A stretch of 56,933 bases of DNA, taken from Conidiobolus incongruus B7586 (Eukaryota; Entomophthoromycota; Entomophthoromycetes; Entomophthorales; Conidiobolaceae). The first letter of the stretch is position 1, and each line of letters starts with the position of its first letter. Under the pieces are notes generated by a model. The model did no database searches, was not told where the DNA came from, and was given only the letters and a program-made list of their open reading frames with translations. Shown here piece after piece: positions 1 through 10,745 of this stretch. The translations under genes and the position numbers were made by a program. The stretch covers positions 1 through 56,933 of the forward strand of contig JNEM01010440.1 in the NCBI GenBank assembly GCA_000697335.1. The letters are read 5' to 3'.

Positions 1-683
1 AGCTTAAAAAAATAAAAGTAATTATAAAAAAATATAATTTATTAAGATATAACTAAAACCAAGAATATTATAATAGATTATTAAATTTAATGAATTATCA
101 ATCTGATTATATAATTTTTAATTAAAATACAAATTAAAATATTAGGAGTAGTTAAATCAATTCAATTTATAAATTTTAATAATATAATATTGAATTTATA
201 ATTAAATGATTACTAAAATATATTATAATTAGATATATTTCTCTTATTTAATTCTGATGGGAAGATTAATTAAAATATATTTTATATTTTTTTTAAATTA
301 AATTATTTTGAATTGGTTTTTTTATAATTTCAAAACATTTATTATTTAATTTAATAATTATAAAATATATAAAATTAATACTATAAAAAATTTTTTATAA
401 TTAAAAATAATTTGGAAAAACTATTATATTTATTATATTTTTTTAGATTATAACTTATATGATTATAATTGATTTAGGTAATTAAAAAATTATAAAAAAA
501 TATTTATAAAAAAAATTAAATGTTAATCTTTAATAAAAAATCTTTTTTTATTTTAAAAGCTTATCAAAAATATAGCAAAAAGTTATTAATAAATAAAAAG
601 AGTATTGATTTAATAATATTTATTTTTGTAATTTATATATTAAAATGTTTATTTATTTTCAATCTTAGAATATTCTTATTATT
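1..683. repeat. Left copy of the repeat that bounds the window
   Basis: This very AT-rich stretch aligns along its whole length, in the same orientation, with about 56208-56933. Shared landmarks in order are: the segment near 40-60 (TTATTAAGATATAACTAAAA here, TTATTAAGGTATAATTAAAA at the right end), AGTTAAATCAA near 150, TATAACTTAT...GATTATAATTG...TTTAGGTAATTAAAAAA near 445-490, and ATTAAAATGTTTATTT near 640-655. Differences between copies are mostly substitutions and small indels, so the copies are old. The 72-codon frame at 520-738 falls mostly inside the repeat and I do not call it a gene. The family is not recognisable; a decayed transposable element is plausible. The copy continues past the left edge of the window. 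Confidence 0.75.
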
Positions 684-1238
684 TAAAATCTTGAGTAATT
701 TCAATAAAAAATTCTTTATATATTTATTTTTATCATAGATACTAACAATATTATTTTTGATATCTAGCAAGGTTTGAGTTTTTTAATTTTTTATATTAAA
801 TTCTTAGTTTAGTATTTTTTTTGACTTTTTAAATTTATATTTAATTATTATTATTATTATTATTATGATATAGAATATTTATGAATTTTCAAGAGATAAT
901 TTTCAAGATTTTTAATTAAATCATACTCTTATATGATTAACTTAAGAATCATAAGCTTTGTGTTAATTCTTATAAAAATAAATTTACAAATCTCAAATCA
1001 ATATTAATATAAATTGTATTTATAAACAACAATAGTTATAGAGACAGTTTCTTTATAAACTTGTTTTAATAACGATTGAAAGATATTCTGTATGTATTTG
1101 AGACTTTATAATATATCTCAAATAATTTTATATTTAAGGAACCTTCCTTTGAGATATTGGACTTACATTATGCTTTTATTTTTTGTTTTAAATTACTTAT
1201 ATATAATATATATTTTAAATTGAATATTGATTTCTCTT

Positions 1239-1379
1239 TCAATAAAAATCCATGTAGTATTTGAAATTGAGAAAAACATGAGTCTATCTAGAGTTCATAT
1301 AGCTCTACCTTTTCCAGCTTTATCCCAATACTTAAGATTATATGATTTAATTTCAATTTATTCTTTTATATCGGAGGCA
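1239..1379 (-). pseudogene. Eroded coding fragment, unknown family
   Basis: Read on the minus strand, one frame gives protein-like text of about 45 codons, including LKYWDKAGKGRAI, then TLDRLMFFSISNTTWIF. It has two in-frame stops, one TAA and one TGA. These would be Gln (CAA) and Trp (TGG) codons after one C-to-T or G-to-A change each. Base composition is less AT-extreme than the flanks. I do not recognise a family. The stretch is short, so chance is a real alternative. Confidence 0.25.
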
Positions 1380-1770
1380 ATAAATTAACCAAATTTATTA
1401 ATAATATAATAAAGTTAACAATAATATTTTTAGAGCTATATTATATCAAATTAATTACTATTATAAATTAATATTAATATATCTGTGTGGTAGGTAATAT
1501 TTTATTTTATTCTTAATTCAATATTTATAGCTGTGCTCAGAACCAAAGAAAATTCTGGAATTAATATTTAGTTAGATAATTGATAATATATCATTTACTA
1601 CACTCAATCGAAGTAACTCATTTTATTATTCAAATTCAAAAAAAATTATTGTTTGAGAATTAAATTTAATATTTTTACATAGGTCATAGTATATATATGA
1701 TAAAATTACGACGATTATGTATATATCGTTATATTTATAAAAATTAAAGAGGTTAAATTTTTAAATATCT

Positions 1771-1801
1771 TTAATTATTAATTATTAATTATTAATTATT
1801 T
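1771..1801. repeat. (TTAATTA)n tandem repeat
   Basis: About four uninterrupted copies of a 7-bp AT-only unit. Simple-sequence DNA with no gene overlap. Confidence 0.7.
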
Positions 1802-2328
1802 TTAAGCTGAGATTAACTCAAGCTATACAGTAAATTATATATAACAACTACTAGCAAAAGGGGTATTTATATCATTATTAGAATGTTATTAATATGACTT
1901 ATTCAGATAAATATTTATATTTGTTCAATTTTGAATAAGTTAATTATTCATATAGAAAGAATATATCAATGATGATAATAATCCCATTTTCAAACTATTC
2001 AGAATAAAATTACTTTTTATAGCAAAAATATATCTTATTCATAAGAAGTGACTTTAATAGTAAATATATATAAAAACCAACTATTGTATTCTAAATTGAT
2101 TTATACAATTATTAATATAGTTTTTCTGTAATTATTGAATCAATTTGTCAAAAGCTGATATTTGATATACCAGAAACATGTTACAATAGTTTAAATTCAA
2201 TATTTAATATTTAATGCTAAAAAATGTTGGACGATTTATGGAATTTTAACACTATATTGAGCATTATTAAAAGTATACAAATATTTGATTCGAATGTCAT
2301 TTAAAAAAATTGTATTATGACAGTAAAT

Positions 2329-2650
2329 GGAATCGTTCCCGTTTATTGTATATCGTACTACTACTTATCATAACTTCAGAAAAAATGAATTCATTGAAAC
2401 ATATAGATGATCAAAATTATTAAATTTCTCAGATGGAAAAAATGATTACATTATGCTTGTTGAATCGGATGATAAGTTTGATACTATATATTTATTTTGG
2501 TGTATAAAATGATAATTATATATAGGTGATAGAAAATCTTCATTCAATAAATATAATGCGAAAATTGGTTTCCGAATGCTTATTTTAAATGTGATTATTC
2601 GTTTACTGATGTTTAGTAAAGTTATTGAATTATAAATTTTAAAATAGATT
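2329..2650 (+). pseudogene. Eroded coding fragment upstream of the Doa10 gene
   Basis: From an ATG at 2329 a frame reads MESFPFIVYRTTTYHNFRKN, then EFIETYR, a TGA stop (an Arg CGA codon after one C-to-T change), then SKLLNFSDGKNDYIMLVESD and DKFDTIYLFW. After a possible AG acceptor near 2525 a second protein-like stretch follows (GDRKSSFNKYNAKIGFRMLI). The composition is coding-like compared with the flanks. No family is recognised. It could be the remnant of a host gene; it ends about 350 bp before the next gene. Confidence 0.3.
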
Positions 2651-2996
2651 TCAATAATTGCCAATACTATACAATTATTATCATCTTAAATATTTTTAGA
2701 TAATTAAATAATTATGATGTCAAATTTGTTAGAAACTTTTGATATTAAAACCATAATAAATATAAGAAATATAAAAATAGTTAAAAATATCCAGAATTAA
2801 TCTTGAAATTCAAACTACTTAATTCACAGCTAAAATTTTCGACCTCGTTTTATTAGATTTAATAAATAATACAACAACATAGTATAATCATTTTTATATT
2901 CTTATTCTGTCAATTTTACGTATTATTTAAAACACTTGTGTAGCAATCACTGTAAACAATATCTTTGTGTCCAATAATTATAAATAATTATCCCTA

Positions 2997-5900
2997 ATGG
3001 AAGAGGGTAACAAGATTTACTACTATTAAATTACTTATTCTAATTATTATTTATCAGATACAGAGTTTTGTAGAGTATGTCGTGGTGAAGGGACAGAAGA
3101 CCAACCTCTCTTCCATCCATGTAAATGTTCTGGGAGTATTCGTTACGTTCACCAAGATTGGTAAATTACTTTTATATTTTATATTTTAAAAATTTACTAA
3201 AATTTTAATTAGTTTAATTCAGTGGTTGAGTCATAGTAGAAAAAAGTAAGTTAGACAATATATAACTTTTATTTAAATACTTATTTTTTATTTTAGACAT
3301 TGTGAATTATGTAAACATCAGTTTACTTTTACTCCAGGTAATTAAAATATTAGAAATTATTTAATATAATACAAATTAAAATATCATTTAGTCTACAGAA
3401 GTGATATGCCCGAAACATTACCGTGGTATTTAGTTGCTAAAGGCCTCTTTTTCCAACTTCTTTCCCTGTTTGTTATATTTATTAGAGTGAATTTTGTCAT
3501 TATCATATGGCTAATATTTTTACCCAATTTTATTTCTAACCTTAGTAGAGGTTCTTTCCTATCCGTAAAAAGATTATTTAAATATTTCTCTGTACTTCGG
3601 CCTGAGCTTCTTATTTACAAGCCTGCGGACATTGTTACTGAAGCTCCTAAAAATATCTCGAAAATATCAGATATTGAACTAGTACCCTCTGTGACGTATC
3701 AATTCTTATTCAGTTCATCTGATGAACATTGGTCCAGACATGCTAAAATATCTGCATGGTTGTTATCTGAGTCGATAGAAGGTATTTTAATTATCCTAAG
3801 TGTCGTAGTTTCTGGTCTTCTGGTATTCTTGATTCGTGAATGGGTTATACAGAATAATTTTGAATTCAATGAGAATGATGAAGAACAAGCTAATGGAAGA
3901 AATCCTGAAGCTGCTAGAGTACCTGAGCGTCCACTCAGATTTAGAGAAGAACTTGTTGCAAATCTCCCAGAACAAGGAGAGCGCATTATTAATGAATTAG
4001 CTAATGAAAACAGAAATCGCTTACCTCCAATTAATCATCAACCTCCTAGATTTGATAACCATAATCAAAATTTCCCAAATCACCCTCAAGGAAATGATAG
4101 AGTAAATCAAGTTAATTTTGGCAATATTACCAATCCAGATCTTGCACATATTCCACAACACGATCCATTCTTATCAAACCAGAATAATTTTGATCAGCGA
4201 CCTAATATTGATAATACTAGATCCAATGCCATAAACTTGCAAAATGACTTTGTTGGTACTTCCAGCGCTGCGCAAAGTCCATCTCGCATTCATCAAACAA
4301 CTCAGGTTCCATCTACTTCCGCAGGCTCATTGCAACGAAATTATCATGATTCTAATCCCTTTGCTCCAAACACAAGAAGTGATGATTCTGGATTATCAAA
4401 CCCTTTCCAAGCTGCTCGTTCTCATAATGCCAATGTGAATAACACAAATCCATTCAGCTCTTCTCAAAATCCTGAAAATCAATTCCCTGACAACCCTTTC
4501 AATGTCAATCGAACTCCTAGTCGCACATCCGGTCCCAGCAGCACAAATGGAACTTTTAGTGGTTCATCCGGCTCTTCAGCATCTCATAGCAATAGAAGCT
4601 CAGCAATGGTATCTCAATCACCAACTACTACAGCTTATGCCCCCCAACAACCAACACATAGATATAATTTGAGAAGTCGTAGAAATTTGACAAATGCTGG
4701 AACCAGCAATGAGCCAAATGTTGATCCATTTGTTCCTGCACATCAAAATACTAGACCTGATAATGACAATGTAGGCACAAGCATTTCTCGCTCTACTGCT
4801 CCTAATGACACCCCAATTGAAAATCAACCAGCTCCAGATTATGTGCCTGCATTCGAACGTCACCACGCTCAACCCCGTCCACGCCCCAACCTACCACAAC
4901 CTCAGAGAGCCAATCCAGAGCCAGTTGCACTACCACCCCCTCCTCCACCCCCAAATCCTCCTATTCCACCCCCTGAAATCATTTTTGCCCCAGATAACGG
5001 AAATGATGACGCCGCAGATCCAAGAGTTAGAGAAGAAATTGATGGCTTGATGGAGGCGTTTGGTATCCGTGGTCCTTTGCTCCCAGCTGTGCAAAATTAT
5101 GTCACTGTGTTGTTAATTCTTTCCATAGCTTTCACTATTTTCGCTATCTTCCCATACTTTATTGGACAATTTGCACTCCTCTTTGAGCCTATTTCACTCT
5201 CTCAATCATCACTCAAGATCCTCCAGACTTTGACTGATCCTATCTTCGACCTCGTTTTTGATGTTGTTATTCCTATTATTGTCAAAACTATTACACGATG
5301 CACCGAATTCATATTGGATTTATTACCCAATATTATCACTTCGGAAATATATATTCCTGAGTTTAAATTGAACTGGCGTTTAGTTGAGCCTGCAATTTCA
5401 AATAATAGTACACTTGAAGCAATTTCAGAAGCCACCCCCAAAGGATTTTTCACGAGCTATATTCAGTGGTATGTATCGTTTTACTACTTTTGTAATCAAG
5501 AAACTCTTTTTAGTCGATCCTTAGTGATATCCATGGGCTATATTTGTACAGTGATCGCTTTGACATTGTTTATTGTTATCCTGCCTTCTGAAAATCTTAC
5601 AGATCCCAATCTGGTGAATATAAGACGCCAAATTGTGTTAGGAGGGTTGATGTTAAGAGTGACCATGTTCTTGGTTATGGAAATTATCTTGTTCCCCACT
5701 TTCTATGGATTCATCATTAATTTCTTATTCCTTGCAGTTTTCAAAGGTGCTACATTTTCTTCTAGATATGAATTTATCATGCAGAATCCTTTGACTGCCA
5801 TGTTCATCCATTGGTGTCTTGGGACTGTTTTCATGTTTCACTTTGCTACATTTCTTAAAAAGTGCCGTGACTACTTTAGGCCAGGTGTTATGTGGTTTGT

Positions 5901-7580
5901 CCGTGATCCTGCTGATCCCAACTTCCATCCATTCAGAGAAATACTTCATCGACCCATCCTTACTCAATTGAAGAAGATTGCTTACTCTTGCCTTCTTTAT
6001 CTCTCTATCATTCTAATTTCTCGAATGGCTGTTGTCCCTACATTGGGTAATGTAGTTGCACCTGTAATTCCAGTGAGTCCAATTGAATCCAAAGAATTTG
6101 CCAAGCTCCATATGTGGTATTTATTATTCCAATTGGTTCCACCAAATCACTATATATCCAATAGTCCCGTATGGCCTTATCTCATTACAAAATATCAAAA
6201 TACGATGAAAGATATCGCTGCTTATTTGCGTTTGAGCTCCTTTTTATTCCACAACAGAAACTCAGCTGAGGAGGCTACCATGGTTCCTAAATCTTTCTGG
6301 GGCTACTTGATTCCTTTTCCCAAGCCCGATTCACCTTTCCATGAACGTCGTCCCGATGGTGGTATTCTCTTAGTTCCCACAAAGGATCACATTGTCATTG
6401 CACCCAATCGTCGTGTGATTATTCCTTTAGGACCCGATCTCAACCCTGTTGACCCCACCATTGAACTTCCCAGCTATCCAACCACAATGGTATACGCTCC
6501 GCCTCATTTCTATCCTAGACTATTTATCTTTGTATTCTTGATGTTTTTTATTGGATTCGTTAATCTTAGTTTGATTTATCTTGTTCCAACTCTTTTCGCA
6601 AGAAATGTAGTTTATCCTCTAGCTTCATATGCTATCGGTAGTCCTATTCCAAAACAAGATGGCGTTGATTTCTTAGTTGGATTGATGATTCTCATCTCTT
6701 TCACATATATCAACAAATTTAATCATGCCGAAATTCAACGTATCAGACGATCTGAACGTACCGAATTTTCATTCAATGTTGGTAAACTTTTCAAATTATT
6801 CAAATATGTAAGTTATGATTTAATTCCATTTAATTTAATGATGCTAATATTTTTAATTCAGAATATTTCAATATTATATATTGGATTTATTGTAAATTTT
6901 TTCACTCCTACATTAATCGGATTCTTCTTGGAGCCTTATTTGTTTTATGCTTTTGGCAAATATGGCCCTGGACTGAACTTTATCCAAGATTATGTCACTA
7001 AACAACCTCTTGTTGTTATCTTTGACGTAAGTAATAATTCATTTGAATTAGTTCATTTTATCAATAATTATATTTAGAGATGGTTAATTGGCAGTATAGT
7101 CATCAAACTTACTGATGATATCTTACATTATTTGCCTCCTAGTGAATTTTCGGTTTGGTTCAATAGAGTAAATGATTAAATACTGTTACCAAAAATTCCA
7201 TACTAACCATATTGTAGAATTTCCACAACAGCGAAATTTTTTACCACTCTTACACGATCATTAACGAACAAGTTTTATTTCCAACGGTTTTCAAACTTTC
7301 GTCTATGATTATCTACCCCATATTAACCGCGATTATGATCCATAAATTTTTCAAGGATCAACCCATTCAAGACCTACTCCCCACTATCTATCAGGTGAAC
7401 TTCGGAGCACTTACCATGTTAGCTCTGGAAAGATACTTCAATAATCATTTCCACGTTTGGATCAACCAAATTCGAGATGATTATTACCTATTGGGACAAA
7501 CTTTACACAATTTGGATAATACGAATACACCACCAGATGCTGTAAATGACCCAACCCAAAACCATGCTCATGCCGACTAA
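2997..7580 (+). CDS. SSM4: Doa10/MARCH6-type ER membrane RING-CH E3 ubiquitin ligase
   Basis: This multi-pass ER and inner-nuclear-membrane E3 ligase drives ER-associated degradation. Splicing eight exons gives 1406 aa: 2997-3006, 3058-3160, 3213-3245, 3297-3337, 3392-6807, 6862-7026, 7078-7167, 7218-7580. All introns are 50-54 nt, and the last carries TACTAAC just before its AG. The first exon holds only 10 coding nt. Residues 8-54 form a complete C4HC3 RING-CH finger: C8, C11, C25, C27, H35, C38, C51, C54. Hydrophobic segments follow at about residues 80-110 and 185-215, and many more lie after residue 630. The intron at 6808-6861 is 54 nt, so it could be retained in frame, adding 18 residues. 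A roughly 410-residue Asn/Pro/Ser-rich insert (DNA about 3850-5090) sits between the second and third membrane segments. The family identity is firm from the finger and topology. Confidence 0.93.
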
Positions 7581-7785
7581 TGATTATTAAACATCAGTCG
7601 AACTTGGCATTATTATATAATTTTTAATAAATTTATTTTTAAAAAAAATAAAAGAAATATATATATATACTGAATATCATTATAACATAATCCATTTTTA
7701 ATTTATATATGAATAGAATAGTTCATAAATCTATTAAACATTTTTATTTGATTTAAACATGATTAATCTCATTAAAATCTTTTTC

Positions 7786-8007
7786 TCAAATAAATACTAA
7801 AAATATAACAAATTGGATTGATGAACCAACACAATACAATAATAATATCTTTGATAAAACATATTTAATAATAGTTGACATCAAATTGGCAAAGGTAGAA
7901 ACCCTGAATTGTGAATATTCCATATTATTTTCCCACTCTTTATTGAAATTGAATTCCAGCCTCTAATCCTTTTATTTCATAATATGCTGATTAGTACCAA
8001 TAAAATT
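7786..8007 (-). pseudogene. Eroded membrane-protein-like frame
   Basis: On the minus strand a frame of about 70 codons ends at TGA (7786-7788). Its last 58 codons are open and include RLEFNFNKEWENNMEYSQFR, VSTFANLMSTIIKYVL and a hydrophobic end (LLLYCVGSSIQFVIFLVF). Upstream, NFIGTNQHIMK continues in the same frame, interrupted by a TAA and a TAG, both reachable from Gln codons by one C-to-T change. It looks like the C-terminal part of a membrane protein gene in decay. No family is recognised. Confidence 0.35.
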
Positions 8008-8091
8008 AATCTATTTTTTTATAATCATTTGTTAATTTAAGTATATTTCTGTAATTTAGCGATTTTGCTTATACTAAGAGAAATTTAAGTA

Positions 8092-8140
<49 letters not shown>
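8092..8140. repeat. (ATT)n microsatellite
   Basis: About 16 uninterrupted ATT triplets in the spacer upstream of the DHHC gene. Confidence 0.9.
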
Positions 8141-8438
8141 TCGCTACTGATACAAAAACATATCACATATTTTAATTATGAGTATATATATCTGATACCA
8201 ATGAATTATATAATAACTTTACATGATATCATTTTAATCATATTTTGGGTTTAAATTGTTTGTGAAAAATGATAAAGTTTAAAAATGGCTTAAATTGACT
8301 GTTTTTTAGCGCAGTCAATAAATCACTCATTTCAGGGGAATTGATCAATTTGTATCCCATATCAAATTCCATCAATTATAAATCTTAAACTATTCATTTC
8401 CTATTTTAAGTTCAATCATAAAACATATTTAGATAATA

Positions 8439-9834
8439 ATGAAAAAATATACCAAACATGATATTATTCGAACGATTGGTTATATTCCAGTACTATTGAC
8501 CTTTGCACTACTATTTTGGAGTTTTTATGCATTTGTAGGAGTTTATTGTTTTAAGATTTTACCCAAAATTAATACACCTTATGGAGTGTCCATTTTGTTA
8601 ACGGTTTTATATATGCCACTTTTTATTTTGACTTTTTGGAGTTATGTTCAATCAGTTTTTACAGTACCTTTAACTCCTAAAATGGTATTTTTATTCTCTT
8701 AATTATATATTCTATTTATTGATATTTATACAATAATGATAGGTATGGGACGAAGTCAAAAATAATTTAACCTTTCTAATGAATAATCCTCGCGATTCGA
8801 GCGAATTAAGTTCGGAACCCCTAATGTCCGAAATGAAAATTATCGAAGTAGAAGAGTTGAGATTAAAACATATTAAACTTATAGAACAAGGTGAAGAACA
8901 TTTAAGTTTTCCTCAGATTACTTTAAAACAAAATGGTGAAAGAAGATTTTGTAAAACTTGTAAATTTGATAAACCTGATAGATCGCATCATTGTTCTATT
9001 TGCGGAAAGTAATTTTATTTTGATTATATCATATTATGACTGAATATTAATACATTAATTTTTTAGATGTATATTAAAAATGGATCAGTAAGTATTATCA
9101 CTATCATTCATATAATGAAGAAATATTAATTATATAATCTTAATTTTTTCAAATAATATTATTATAGTCATTGTCCATGGTAATTATTATAAATATATTT
9201 AAAATATTTAAATATTAATATATTTTATAGGTTAAATAATTGTGTTGGTTATCACAATTACAAATACTTTTTATTATTTATATTTTATACCACGCTGTTG
9301 ACTTTATATATATTTACTGCTACCTGTCCAGGTTTTGTACACTATTTTTTTAATATTGGAGTAATATATCATAATGATTAATGTTTTTTATAATATTAAT
9401 AGATATTTAATAGGTAGTATACTTAGAAGAATTTCAATTGATATTTTTATTATTAATTAGTGGATTATTTGGAATTGCTTTGTTTGGATTCTCTATTATT
9501 CATATTTTATTGGTGATTAAGAATAAATCTACTATTGAAGATTTAGAAGGTGCTAGATCTAAAAAGTCCAATTTATTCGATCTTGGAACAAAGTAATTAC
9601 AATAAGATATAATTTTTTACATATCATAATTATATATTATTTTAGACGTAATATTATTGAAATATTTGGAAATTTTGGTATTAAATGGTTCTTACCTGTT
9701 CCTACCACGTAATTTATTAATATCATTATCATTTTATATTTGCTAATGTATTATTTTATAGACCTGGTGATGGTGTAAACTTCCCGATCAATGCAGAAAA
9801 TTACTATTTAATTAGCCAATCTCAAGAAAACTGA
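8439..9834 (+). CDS. DHHC-type protein S-palmitoyltransferase
   Basis: DHHC enzymes attach palmitate to cysteines of target proteins at Golgi, vacuole or plasma membranes. Eight exons splice to 329 aa: 8439-8684, 8743-9008, 9067-9087, 9168-9179, 9231-9360, 9414-9592, 9646-9708, 9762-9834. Two N-terminal membrane segments are visible (about residues 13-37 and 50-73). The cysteine-rich domain reads RFCKTCKFDKPDRSHHCSIC, then [20 protein letters not shown], with the catalytic DHHC intact. Two more hydrophobic segments follow (FLLFIFYTTLLTLYIF; LIFLLLISGLFGIALFGF). Near the C terminus, NIIEIFGN and PGDGVNFP resemble the TTxE/PaCCT region of Pfa3/ZDHHC2/15/20-type enzymes, though the exact paralogue is uncertain. 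Exons 3 and 4 are only 21 and 12 nt, and the intron between them falls inside the DHHC motif. Confidence 0.92.
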
Positions 9835-10745
9835 TAATAAACTCTATTCTCTATAATTAATGAAGATATAAATTACTGGAATTTATTTATTATTAAAAAT
9901 GTATATTGAGTATATTAAGAAAATTTTTGAAAATACATTATAATAATTTCTTAATAATATATCATTGAATTGGGAGAAATTAATTTGAAATAAGGTTCAA
10001 ACTAGATCCTATCAAGTGAATCAATGTGACAAACTCTTTAATTTTTTAAATTGGGCGTTTGGCTCAGTGGAATAAAAATTGAATATAGATCATTTGATCG
10101 TTGATTCAAATTTGAGTATAACTTTTATGAATCATTTCTTTGATAAATTTTTGTTATCTGTTTTATAGGTTGTATTCTATATATAATTATTAATTAATAA
10201 AATAGTTTATTTAACTTGGATATTCAAATTAATTTTTTCAATATTATGCATCATACTAACAAGTTTAAATTTAATTTATTCATTAATATCTGACATTATA
10301 AATTACAAATTCGATCAATCATATATAAATGTTCAATATTGAATTAAATTATAATATAATGCTTAGATTCAATCTATCATTTAAAAAGATTATACATACT
10401 AACAACCTACAATTCAAATTGTTTAATTTTTTCATTTTTTAACATGGATGAAATAAACTCAAGTGGATGTTAAAATATTTAAAAAAGAGATTATAAGATG
10501 AAATTATAAGATAAAATTATTTAATTTATTACAATAAAATGAAGTTTGGTTAATATAATTATTCAGGTTCAATTTTAGTTATTTTAAGCATATATAATCC
10601 CAGTATATAATCAAAAATCCAAATTAATTGAAAAATTCATTTTATTAATCCCATAATATGTTGGTGAATTTTGATGATTATAAATTTTTAAACCGAATTT
10701 TTTGACAATTTTAAACATTATTTAATATTAATTAAATTATAAATA
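9835..10745. other. Intergenic stretch with a possible tRNA relic
   Basis: AT-rich spacer. The only recognisable object is the tRNA-like sequence at about 10053-10124, listed separately. Confidence 0.5.
10053..10124 (+). pseudogene. tRNA-like relic (A box and degraded B box)
   Basis: GGGCGTTTGGCTCAGTGG matches the acceptor start, D arm and Pol III A box of a eukaryotic tRNA. About 40 nt further, TGATTCAAATTT sits where the B box (GGTTCGAATCC) should be; all its differences from that consensus are transitions. No good cloverleaf closes, so this is not a working tRNA. It may be a decayed tRNA gene or the head of a tRNA-derived SINE. A 13-mer from it (TCAGTGGAATAAA) recurs near 14340 in similarly AT-rich surroundings. 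Confidence 0.4.

Larger units (their letters stand above)
684..2996. other. Gene-poor AT-rich stretch
   Basis: No intact gene is visible. It contains short ATT runs near 848-865, a (TTAATTA)n run at about 1771-1801, and two eroded coding-like stretches listed separately (about 1239-1379 minus; 2329-2650 plus). The 72-codon minus-strand frame at 2446-2664 lies opposite the second of these and looks like its shadow. Confidence 0.5.
7581..8438. other. Intergenic stretch between Doa10 and DHHC genes
   Basis: Holds an AATAAA-like signal just after the Doa10 stop (near 7627), an eroded minus-strand frame (7786-8007, listed separately) and an (ATT)n microsatellite. No intact gene is seen. Confidence 0.5.

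Noticed and set aside
520-738. 72-codon frame near the left end
   Set aside because: It overlaps the repeat, is made almost only of Ile, Phe, Leu, Lys and Asn, and its counterpart in the right copy is not maintained.
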